This document shows positions 1-5,579 of a DNA stretch of 6,846 nt, piece by piece. A model generated the notes under the pieces. That model made no database searches and was not told the DNA's origin. It was given only the letters and a program-made list of their open reading frames with translations. The stretch is from DATFYI01 sp035315125. GTDB lineage: Bacteria > Chloroflexota > Anaerolineae > Anaerolineales > Anaerolineaceae. The position numbers and the translations under genes are program-made. Position 1 is the stretch's first letter, and the number at the start of each line of letters is the position of its first letter. The stretch is taken from assembly GCA_035315125.1 (NCBI GenBank), contig DATFYI010000276.1, positions 1 through 6,846 on the forward strand, given 5' to 3'.

Positions 1-252
1 ATCGTGCTTTCTGAGAATTTTCTACTGGCAACCCATTTGGACGGCGAACCCATCAGCCCGGATCACGGCTACCCGCTGAGAGGGGTAATCGGGGCTATCC
101 CGGGGCGGAATGATCTGAAAACGCCCTATCTATGGAAAGGGGCGAAGTGGCTGCGCGGATTGGAGTTTCTGAAGGAAGACCGGCTCGGCTTTTGGGAGGA
201 AGCTGGATATCATAACCAGGCTGATGTCTGGAAGGAAGAGCGTTTTGCCTGA
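1..252 (+). CDS. Sulfite-oxidase-like molybdopterin oxidoreductase, C-terminal end (5' truncated by window)
   Basis: The reading frame is open from base 1 and ends at TGA 250-252, so only the last 83 residues are visible and the true start lies outside the window. The visible part has the hallmark end of the oxidoreductase molybdopterin-binding (sulfite oxidase / MsrP-like) fold: a DGEPISPDHGYPLR segment, a KGAKWLRGLEF strand, then LGFWEEAGYHNQADVWKEERF. In this family the HGxPLR and KW(L/V)xGxEF segments line the Mo-pterin site, and FWExxGYHNxxDxWKEER is the usual last segment. These proteins are typically soluble or periplasmic oxidoreductases whose natural substrate is often unknown. The GAIPGRNDLKTPYLW insert between PLR and KGAKW is longer than in short family members. 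The catalytic cysteine and any signal peptide would lie upstream and cannot be seen. Family is confident; substrate is not assignable. Confidence 0.88.
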   Translation: MVLSENFLLATHLDGEPISPDHGYPLRGVIGAIPGRNDLKTPYLWKGAKWLRGLEFLKEDRLGFWEEAGYHNQADVWKEERFA

Positions 253-257
253 TGTAT

Positions 258-3200
258 CTATTGGCTGCCAGCTTCACCGGTATCGGTAATTGGCAGCCAA
301 ACGGAGAAAGTGGCGCCTTTGCCTGACTCGCTCTCCACTGTAATAAAGCCGTTATGATTTTTCACGATTTCATGGGATATCGCCAGACCCAGCCCGGTGC
401 CTTTTTCTTTAGTGGTATATAAAGGCTCAAAAATATGTTGCATTTCTTCCGAAGAAATGCCTTTTCCGCTGTCTATAAAAGAGATGCAGGTTTGCAAAGC
501 GGTTGGACAAGACAATTTGGCCGTTAGCCGGCCTCCTGCTGGTTGCATGGCATCGATGGCATTTAAGCTTATGTTCAGAAAAACTTGTTTGATTTGATCG
601 GCATTGGCAGTGACATAAACTCGATCTGAGCAGGTCTCAATGTCCATTTTTATCTTATTATGCTGCAAATGCGGTTCAAGCAAAGCATTTACGTCGAACA
701 AAACATCTAATATGTTGATTGTCTTGAGGGCCAGCTCTTTTGAGGGACGGTAGAGATCGCGTAAACGAGAGACCAGGTCTCCAATCCGGTTGGCCTCGGA
801 GGTTGCCATATTGAGAATTTCACCGCTTGGCGATGCCTGATCGATCGAGTTCGATAACAGATACATACAGTTCTTGATGGTTTGGACCGGATTGTTAATT
901 TCGTGGGCAACCGATGCAACCATACGAGCTAGGGCAGAATTTTTTTCGGACTGAATGAGCTGTACACGGGTTTCTTTTTCACGTTCCAAAGCGTTTTCCA
1001 ATTCATGATATAAACGAGCCTTTGCAAGCGATAAACCGGCTCGGCCAGCCAGATCCTCCAAAAATAGTAATTCTTCCTGGGTATATGGCTTTCTTTGCGA
1101 GCTACCAATTACGGTGATTGTGCCGATGATTCGCTCCTCCTGGCGTAGTGGGACGCACATCAGGCTGTGGATTTGCAGACCTTCGACTACGGGTTGCTCT
1201 TGAAGTTCAACCATATGCATGAGTTTATGGGGTGCAGTGCTCGGAAGAAAGAACGAACGGCCATTTGTGATCACCTTGCCGGAGATTCCTTCGCCTACCT
1301 TGATCGGTAGGTCACGCATGATCCTGTACATATTCTCTCGAAGCGCCAGGTCCTTATGATATATAGAAGCCAGATTCAATTGCTGCCCATCAACGGAAAG
1401 CAAACGCACGACACCAGTCTCGCCGATTAATTCAGACACGGATTGGCTGATGATATCGCAGACTCCTTGTTGCCTTAAACCGGCAGCGGCCAAACGGCGG
1501 GAGATCTCGGCCAGGTTTTCAGCGCGGGTAGCATTCTGGCGAATGATTTCTTCGGCCTGTTTGCGTTCGACAATCTCAGCATTTAATTCTTGATTGATGA
1601 TTTGTAATTGTTCGGTACGTTCCTGCACACGTTGCTCCAGTTCGTCATACACTTTTTGCAGGTTTTCTTCGGTTTGCTTTCGTTCAGTGATATCCCGCGA
1701 AATGACGACTACGCGCCTATCACCAGGTGATTTCTCATAGCTCTGGCCGATACAGTCGAACCAGCGCCATTCTCCGTTCTTGTGCTTGAAGCGCCATTCG
1801 TTATGCGAGATCAATTTGCCGTCAACTAACTTTTGAAAAGCTGGAGTTGAATATTGTAGATCCTCTGGATGGATCAATTCATGGGTATATTTACCGATCA
1901 ATTCGCCCGGCTTATAACCCAAATTCTGTTCGTATTGTGCATTGACAAAAAGGAATCTGGCCTGAGAGTCCACTTCACAGACCAGGTCGGTAACATTTTC
2001 GATCAAACGCCGGTATTTTTCTTCGCTTTCCTTGAGTGCTTCTTCCGCTTTCAAGTGAGCGTCGCGCAGCCTGAGCATCGTTATCCCATAAGCCAGGTCA
2101 TTGGCCAATTCGGAAAGCAGTTTTACCTCATCATCAGAAAATGGATCGAGCGTTTCCGAATAAATGGTCAACGCACCGAAAGCCTGACCATCAGACAATA
2201 ATGGCAAGACCAACGAGGAAGCATAACCGCGTTTGATCGCTTCAGCATACCAGGGTTTAAATTTGGGATCGGTACGCATATCTCTACACAGGCTGGGTTT
2301 GCCGGTACGTATAGCGGTACCAGTTGGCCCCTGACCCCGTTCCGTATCCGCCCAGGTAATATTCAACGTGTCGAGATAGCCTTGTTCGAAACCGGCGCTG
2401 GCTATTGGTTGGACAGATTTGGCATTATCCTGCTTAGCCATCCCGATCCAAACCATTTTATAACCACAATCTTTCACAATAATATCGCAAACCTGATCCA
2501 TGAACTGGGTTTCATTTTCGGCACGCATTAAGGCTTGATTGCTGTTGCTGATAGCTCGCAGAGTACGGCCCAACTGGTAAAGTTCAGTTTCTCTCTTCTT
2601 GCGATCGGTAATATCGCGAGAAATTCCGATCACGCCAAGGATGTTTCCGTCAGCATCCCGGTAAGGTGTTTTGGTGGATAGGAAAACACGTTGGCCGCCA
2701 GGGGCCAAGATTTGCTCTTCGACCACTTCCGTTTGACCGGTTTCCATTACACGCCGGTCATTTGCCATTATGGCATAACCGACGGCGGGATCATCATAAA
2801 ACTCTGCATCGGTTTTACCAATCACTTGCTCAGCTGGTTTGCCAATTGCTGCCAGTGTGGCTGGATTGGCCAGCAGTATTCGGCTGTCACGATCCTTCAA
2901 AAAGACCGGATCGGGTGTCCCATTCAGTATCGCATTTAAGATGGCCTGGTTTTGGTGCAAGGCCTGTTCCGCCAGTTTGCGCCGGCTGATGTCACGCACG
3001 ACTGCCACCGCCCCCATGATCTGGCCCTTCTCGGAGCGGATGAGAGCTGTATTGTATTCCCGGTACTTTAACTCACCCGTACGCCGGTTGCGGACAATAT
3101 CTTCTCCGAAAACAGTAGTGCCTTGCATAAGCGTCCGGGTAAAAGCCACTTGATCGGCAGAGCGCGGCGTGCCGTCAGAATTGTAGAACTCGAGGTCTTC

Positions 3201-4298
3201 GACCAGGGCTGAGACAGTGGTCAGCAACTCATCCGGGCTGTTATATCCTATATTTTGCATGGCTGCCCGGTTGGCCAACAATATTTTGCCATCTGGGTCG
3301 CAGAACCAGACTTCGTCGTTCATATTTTCAAGCAGTGAACGCAGCCTGTCTCGTTCCATTTGGACTTGAGCCAGCAGCTCATCACGCTCCTTCTGTATTT
3401 GCTTGATCTGGCGAATGTCCTGGAAAAATCCAACCGTAGCCGGTCCATCTGCCAATGTAACACTCGTAACGGCAGCAATCACAGGCACCAATGAGCCGTC
3501 TTTGCGCAAAGCCATATATTCATAAGGCATCTTATCTGGCAGACCATGGGCATGCCGGTCAGCACGCACCAACGAGTCTTGCTGGCTTTCAGGAGCAACC
3601 CGTTCATAAATCGGATGGCCAAGCAATTCAGCAGGATTATCAATACCATGCAAATCAAGATAAGCCGGGTTTACATACAAGAACTTACTCTCACGGGACA
3701 ATGCAATAGCGACCGGCGCTGCATCGATTAGAGTACGGAAACGTAATTCGCTCTGCTGTAAGGCCTGCTCGGCGTTTTTACGATTCGTGATATCATATCC
3801 ATATAATCGAAAACAATTATATTCTTTGTTATAGATAACCGTCTGCTGGTAATAACAACCTTCCACCCGGATTTCACGATCCAAATAAAGATCAGGTTCA
3901 TTGAAAACCCTTTCGACGAGTTCTTGCCAATCTGCCAGGAAAGGATGTGCAGATCCTTTTTCCTGCAAATCGGGGAAGAGTTTTTGAGCCGCCGGGTTGA
4001 TATATTTAACTGCACCGATAATACTAATCTCGAGGATTGGGTTGAAATTGAGCTCGGGAAAAGAGGCCAACCTGCCAAGCTTCTGCATGGCCGGCATGCC
4101 GGCAGAAATGTCCCCCAGCAACTTCTTTGCCTCTGCCAGTTTTTTTTGAGCCGTCAACAGGCGCTCTAATTTTTCTGTATCGGCGGATTGCGCTGTTTCT
4201 TCTGCAATGATAGCCTCAGCAGCAAGAATAGAGTCTTGCAGCGACTGCCATTTCTGGTCAAGAATGGTACCGGATGAATTTTGTTTTTTTTGGCTCAT
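258..4298 (-). CDS. Soluble multi-PAS / dual-GAF sensor histidine kinase (orphan)
   Basis: A 1346-residue protein starting at ATG (4298-4296 on the minus strand), preceded by AAAAGG about 10 bases upstream, ending at TAG 260-258. Order: N-terminal helical region 15-65; atypical PAS 85-172 (NPILEI, YINPAAQKLF); PAS 183-298; PAS 316-440; PAS 450-566; GAF 585-742 with GQGPTGTAIRTGKP; PAS 758-873 with the WRWFD strand of PAS-fold-3; coiled coil 875-922; GAF 925-1096 with GEGISGKVITNG; HisKA with the H-box AHEINNP, phospho-acceptor His1132; then HATPase with N-box (Asn1246), G1 DSGKG 1276-1280, F-box FEPLYTTK and G2 GTGLGL. All catalytic boxes look intact, so it should autophosphorylate. Glu1133 and Asn1136 fit the ExxN motif linked to phosphatase activity in HisKA kinases. 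D-I-[ST]-x-R-K linkers follow several PAS units. There is no signal peptide, membrane segment or receiver domain, so it is probably a cytoplasmic sensor of redox, ligand or cyclic-nucleotide-like signals; the ligand is unknown. No response regulator is adjacent. Confidence 0.97.
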   Translation of the reverse strand: MSQKKQNSSGTILDQKWQSLQDSILAAEAIIAEETAQSADTEKLERLLTAQKKLAEAKKLLGDISAGMPAMQKLGRLASFPELNFNPILEISIIGAVKYINPAAQKLFPDLQEKGSAHPFLADWQELVERVFNEPDLYLDREIRVEGCYYQQTVIYNKEYNCFRLYGYDITNRKNAEQALQQSELRFRTLIDAAPVAIALSRESKFLYVNPAYLDLHGIDNPAELLGHPIYERVAPESQQDSLVRADRHAHGLPDKMPYEYMALRKDGSLVPVIAAVTSVTLADGPATVGFFQDIRQIKQIQKERDELLAQVQMERDRLRSLLENMNDEVWFCDPDGKILLANRAAMQNIGYNSPDELLTTVSALVEDLEFYNSDGTPRSADQVAFTRTLMQGTTVFGEDIVRNRRTGELKYREYNTALIRSEKGQIMGAVAVVRDISRRKLAEQALHQNQAILNAILNGTPDPVFLKDRDSRILLANPATLAAIGKPAEQVIGKTDAEFYDDPAVGYAIMANDRRVMETGQTEVVEEQILAPGGQRVFLSTKTPYRDADGNILGVIGISRDITDRKKRETELYQLGRTLRAISNSNQALMRAENETQFMDQVCDIIVKDCGYKMVWIGMAKQDNAKSVQPIASAGFEQGYLDTLNITWADTERGQGPTGTAIRTGKPSLCRDMRTDPKFKPWYAEAIKRGYASSLVLPLLSDGQAFGALTIYSETLDPFSDDEVKLLSELANDLAYGITMLRLRDAHLKAEEALKESEEKYRRLIENVTDLVCEVDSQARFLFVNAQYEQNLGYKPGELIGKYTHELIHPEDLQYSTPAFQKLVDGKLISHNEWRFKHKNGEWRWFDCIGQSYEKSPGDRRVVVISRDITERKQTEENLQKVYDELEQRVQERTEQLQIINQELNAEIVERKQAEEIIRQNATRAENLAEISRRLAAAGLRQQGVCDIISQSVSELIGETGVVRLLSVDGQQLNLASIYHKDLALRENMYRIMRDLPIKVGEGISGKVITNGRSFFLPSTAPHKLMHMVELQEQPVVEGLQIHSLMCVPLRQEERIIGTITVIGSSQRKPYTQEELLFLEDLAGRAGLSLAKARLYHELENALEREKETRVQLIQSEKNSALARMVASVAHEINNPVQTIKNCMYLLSNSIDQASPSGEILNMATSEANRIGDLVSRLRDLYRPSKELALKTINILDVLFDVNALLEPHLQHNKIKMDIETCSDRVYVTANADQIKQVFLNISLNAIDAMQPAGGRLTAKLSCPTALQTCISFIDSGKGISSEEMQHIFEPLYTTKEKGTGLGLAISHEIVKNHNGFITVESESGKGATFSVWLPITDTGEAGSQ
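261..300. terminator. Perfect 10-bp inverted repeat between convergent genes; possible bidirectional terminator
   Basis: TTGGCTGCCA at 261-270 is exactly complementary to TGGCAGCCAA at 291-300. Inside the 20-base gap a second short stem, ACCG (276-279) with CGGT (284-287), can stack around a 4-base loop, giving a two-tier hairpin on either strand. It lies just past the oxidoreductase stop (252) and within the last codons of the kinase, which end at 258. Neither strand has a clear T-run after the stem, so it is not a textbook intrinsic terminator. It could still slow polymerase, limit read-through between the converging transcripts, or protect 3' ends. Confidence 0.45.
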
Positions 4299-4398
4299 GG
4301 GTATTCTACCTTTTAATCGATAAAAACCTAATGACCCCGGTTCTGGTCAGTTTCAGGTAGATTTATTTGTGATTACGGGTTCGAGGAAACTCGGTTTT

Positions 4399-4427
4399 AG
4401 TATAATCATTCAGGAATAATAAATCAA
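4399..4427 (-). promoter_or_regulatory. Predicted sigma70-type promoter for the sensor kinase
   Basis: Read on the minus strand, TTGATT (4427-4422) is followed by exactly 17 bases and then TATACT (4404-4399). These match the -35 and -10 consensus at 4/6 and 5/6 positions with optimal spacing. Transcription would begin near 4392, leaving a leader of roughly 93 bases before the ATG at 4298. The call rests on consensus matching only. Confidence 0.5.
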
Positions 4428-4457
4428 TCTTTATCTTCTCTCCAAAGCTGTATCATG

Positions 4458-4469
4458 AACCGGCCGGTT
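4458..4469. repeat. 12-bp perfect palindrome AACCGGCCGGTT
   Basis: The sequence is self-complementary over all 12 bases and GC-rich within an AT-rich region. It lies about 30 bases upstream of the kinase -35 box and about 70 bases upstream of the -35 box of the divergent ABM-like gene, a position suited to a dimeric regulator acting on either promoter. A partial CCGG repeat follows it at 4471-4474. No protein is known to bind it. Confidence 0.4.
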
Positions 4470-4539
4470 GCCGGATCTAATGCGACACGATCAAGGCGGT
4501 CGAAACCTCACAATTCATTATTCAACCACCATAAAACCA

Positions 4540-4568
4540 TTGACAGGTTATATAATAATTGGTAATAT
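4540..4568 (+). promoter_or_regulatory. Predicted strong promoter for the ABM-like gene
   Basis: A perfect -35 box TTGACA (4540-4545) is followed by a 17-base spacer and TAATAT (4563-4568), a 4/6 match to the -10 consensus. Predicted start of transcription is about 4575, giving a leader of about 64 bases. A second TATAAT at 4596-4601 has perfect -10 sequence but no convincing -35 at the right distance. Confidence 0.6.
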
Positions 4569-4599
4569 ATAACCATCTATAACATTCTAGTAGGTTATA
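4546..4599. promoter_or_regulatory. Operator-like cluster of GTTATA half-sites over the ABM promoter
   Basis: GGTTATATA (4546-4554) is perfectly inverted as TATATAACC (4566-4574) around base 4560, covering the promoter spacer and -10 box. A second inverted pair, TATAAC (4578-4583) and GTTATA (4594-4599), follows over the start of transcription and early leader. Centres of the first three half-sites are about 21 and 10 bases apart, so they lie on one face of the helix. The arrangement suggests a repressor site. The AT-rich composition makes some chance repeats likely. Confidence 0.5.
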
Positions 4600-4626
4600 A
4601 TTTTGAATACATTGTAATATTAAGGC

Positions 4627-4633
4627 AGGAGGT
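4627..4633 (+). promoter_or_regulatory. Consensus ribosome binding site of the ABM-like gene
   Basis: AGGAGGT is a full match to the anti-Shine-Dalgarno complement, with 5 bases before ATG 4639. It fixes the start and predicts efficient translation. Confidence 0.88.
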
Positions 4634-4638
4634 CAAAA

Positions 4639-4956
4639 ATGATCAGTCGAGTCTGGCACGGTTGGACAAAGGAAGCAAATGCAGATACTTATGAAGCATT
4701 GCTTAAAAGCGAGATTTTCACCGGCATACAGAAGCGGGAAATCCCGGGCTATCGCGGCATCCAGCTCTTTCGTCGAGCAAATGGCGAGGAAGTCGAATTT
4801 GTGACCGTCATGTGGTTTGACAGCCTGGATGCAGTGCGAATTTTTGCCGGAGAAGATTATGAAGCGGCAGTCGTGCCTGTCAGCGCCAGAAAAGTGCTGG
4901 ATCATTTTGATGCTCGTTCTCAACATTATGAAGTAAAAGCCGAAATGAAAGCCTGA
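4639..4956 (+). CDS. Antibiotic biosynthesis monooxygenase (ABM)-like small protein
   Basis: A 105-residue protein from ATG 4639 to TGA 4954-4956, with length and pattern of the ABM / dimeric alpha+beta barrel superfamily. It begins with a beta strand ISRVWHGWT, then helix ADTYEALLKSEIFTGI, then IPGYRGIQLFRR, a strand EVEFVTVMWFDS, helix LDAVRIFAGEDYEAAVVP and a final segment ending HYEV. The PGY-G, VEFV-W-FDSLDAV and FAGEDYE-A-VP motifs are typical of stand-alone ABM-domain proteins. Members include small oxygenases and heme-degrading enzymes, but many have no known reaction, and no heme- or flavin-binding motif can be assigned here. Trp6, His7, Trp59, Asp62 and His96 are polar or aromatic pocket candidates only. 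It has its own promoter, consensus RBS and terminator, so it is probably monocistronic. Antibiotic synthesis should not be inferred from the family name. Confidence 0.85.
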   Translation: MISRVWHGWTKEANADTYEALLKSEIFTGIQKREIPGYRGIQLFRRANGEEVEFVTVMWFDSLDAVRIFAGEDYEAAVVPVSARKVLDHFDARSQHYEVKAEMKA

Positions 4957-4987
4957 AGAAATTCTTAGTACGAATTAATACCCTCTT

Positions 4988-5020
4988 GAGCTGGGTGTAT
5001 GTCACACTCAGCTTTTATTT
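4988..5020 (+). terminator. Intrinsic terminator after the ABM-like gene
   Basis: AGCTGGGTGT (4989-4998) pairs with ACACTCAGCT (5004-5013) as a 10-bp stem with one G-U wobble and a 5-base loop ATGTC. The stem is followed by TTTATTTAAAT, and the last T of the arm extends the run to four. It lies 32 bases after the stop codon and separates the ABM-like gene from the GntR promoter. Confidence 0.87.
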
Positions 5021-5054
5021 AAATCCATATTCTCAAAAAAAATCAATACCCCCC

Positions 5055-5082
5055 TTGACAAATAAAGAATTTAAGATACAAT
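5055..5082 (+). promoter_or_regulatory. Predicted promoter of the GntR-SPFH operon
   Basis: A perfect TTGACA (5055-5060), a 16-base spacer, and TACAAT (5077-5082), a 5/6 match to the -10 consensus. Expected start of transcription is about 5089, at the left half of the palindrome 5085-5103, and the leader would be about 49 bases long to the TTG start. The upstream terminator makes this the only evident promoter for the downstream genes. Confidence 0.7.
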
Positions 5083-5121
5083 TATATCAATGATACATTG
5101 ATACAATGCTTCAAAGATACA
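5075..5121. promoter_or_regulatory. Palindromic operator and four GATACA repeats upstream of gntR-type gene
   Basis: TATCAATG (5085-5092) and CATTGATA (5096-5103) form a perfect 8-bp inverted repeat around a 3-base centre, placed on the predicted start of transcription. GATACA also occurs as direct repeats at 5075-5080, 5092-5097, 5100-5105 and 5116-5121, the first overlapping the -10 box. YtrA-type GntR proteins commonly bind inverted repeats in their own promoters, so this is the best candidate site for autorepression. Binding is inferred. Confidence 0.62.
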
Positions 5122-5124
5122 AAT

Positions 5125-5130
5125 GGAGGA
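5125..5130 (+). promoter_or_regulatory. Ribosome binding site that places the GntR start at TTG 5138
   Basis: GGAGGA lies 7 bases before TTG 5138, an ideal distance. The in-frame ATG at 5123 overlaps this site and has no purine-rich motif ahead of it. The nearer ATG at 5133 is out of frame and reads only Met-Asp-stop. Confidence 0.7.
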
Positions 5131-5137
5131 ACATGGA

Positions 5138-5572
5138 TTGAACTCTCTGAATGCTAAGATCAGACTGGATTTCCGCTCGAATGAGCCAATCTATTTACAG
5201 ATTGCCAGGCAGATCGAGCAGTTAGTAGCAAATGGTGAGTTAAAACTGGGGGACCAGCTTCCCACCGTGCGTGAGCTGGCCACCGAGTTACGGATCAACT
5301 TTAACACAGTCAGCCGGGCTTACCGCGTGCTGGACGAAAGCCGTCTGATATCCACCCAACGCGGGCGCGGCACCTATATCTGGGAAGAGCCCACTGAGGA
5401 GACTATGCAGAACCTGCGACAAAAAAGCCTTGAAGAACTGACGCGCAGCTATCTCAGCCAGTCAAATCAATTGGGCTACAGCCAAATGGAAGCGAAAGAA
5501 ATGCTTCAAAAACTAATCGATAGCGGTCAAACTACGACCATCGTCGAAGAACCCGAAAAGGATGAAATGTGA
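5138..5572 (+). CDS. GntR-family transcriptional regulator, YtrA subfamily
   Basis: A 144-residue protein if started at TTG 5138, chosen for the GGAGGA site 7 bases upstream; the alternative ATG 5123 gives 149 residues. The N-terminal half is a GntR winged helix-turn-helix: SNEPIYLQIARQIEQLV, then GDQLPTVRELATEL (about 37-51), the recognition helix region NFNTVSRAYRVLDESRL (about 54-70) and the wing TQRGRGTYI (about 73-81). The C-terminal part, about 60 residues, is short and helical with acidic ends, lacking the large FCD, UTRA or aminotransferase domains. That small size is the mark of the YtrA subfamily, whose members usually repress ABC-transporter operons for membrane or antimicrobial stress. 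Here the co-transcribed neighbour is an SPFH protein 7 bases downstream, not an ATPase. Autoregulation through the palindrome at 5085-5103 is likely. The inducer is unknown. Confidence 0.93.
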   Translation: MNSLNAKIRLDFRSNEPIYLQIARQIEQLVANGELKLGDQLPTVRELATELRINFNTVSRAYRVLDESRLISTQRGRGTYIWEEPTEETMQNLRQKSLEELTRSYLSQSNQLGYSQMEAKEMLQKLIDSGQTTTIVEEPEKDEM

Positions 5573-5575
5573 GGT
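5571..5575 (+). promoter_or_regulatory. Ribosome binding site supporting SPFH start at ATG 5580
   Basis: GAGGT overlaps the GntR stop codon (TGA 5570-5572) and sits 4 bases before ATG 5580. The earlier in-frame ATG at 5562 has only AAAAGG immediately against it, too close to work well. The overlap of stop and RBS suggests translational coupling. Confidence 0.65.
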
Positions 5576-5579
5576 TAAA

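Larger units (their letters stand above)
4299..4638. other. 340-base divergent intergenic region between kinase and ABM-like gene
   Basis: This AT-rich gap has no convincing coding frame. It holds, from left to right, the kinase leader (about 93 bases from the predicted start of transcription), the kinase promoter (4399-4427, leftward), a perfect 12-bp palindrome AACCGGCCGGTT (4458-4469), and a rightward promoter with inverted repeats (4540-4599) plus the Shine-Dalgarno for the next gene. No tRNA-like or known riboswitch pattern was recognised. Confidence 0.8.

Noticed and set aside
1869..3153. Several rightward open frames of 80-110 codons within the kinase gene
   Set aside because: They lie antisense to continuous, motif-rich kinase coding sequence, show no family motif and have low-complexity, cysteine- or proline-rich products typical of shadow frames.
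1681..3800. Possible recent duplication among the PAS modules of the kinase
   Set aside because: The D-I-[ST]-x-R-K linkers recur but the DNA of the modules is well diverged, so this is ordinary PAS domain architecture, not a recent tandem duplication.
3728..4078. A leftward 116-codon frame in another phase of the kinase gene
   Set aside because: It overlaps the N-terminal PAS region of the kinase in a different frame, has no recognisable domain and no plausible ribosome site.
4332..4349. TGACC...GGTCA inverted repeat in the kinase leader
   Set aside because: Only 5 base pairs with an 8-base loop; likely chance, and no riboswitch pattern is visible around it.
4382..4393. Short stem CGAG-GAAA-CTCG in the kinase leader region
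   Set aside because: Only 4 base pairs, partly overlapping the predicted start of transcription; too small to support a regulatory structure.
4633..4926. Leftward 97-codon frame opposite the ABM-like gene
   Set aside because: It is antisense to a gene with clear family motifs, a consensus RBS and promoter.
5075..5121. GATACA repeats as a possible CRISPR or iteron array
   Set aside because: Repeats are 6 bases with uneven spacing (17, 8, 16) and lie in a promoter; no spacers, cas genes or replication initiator are present.
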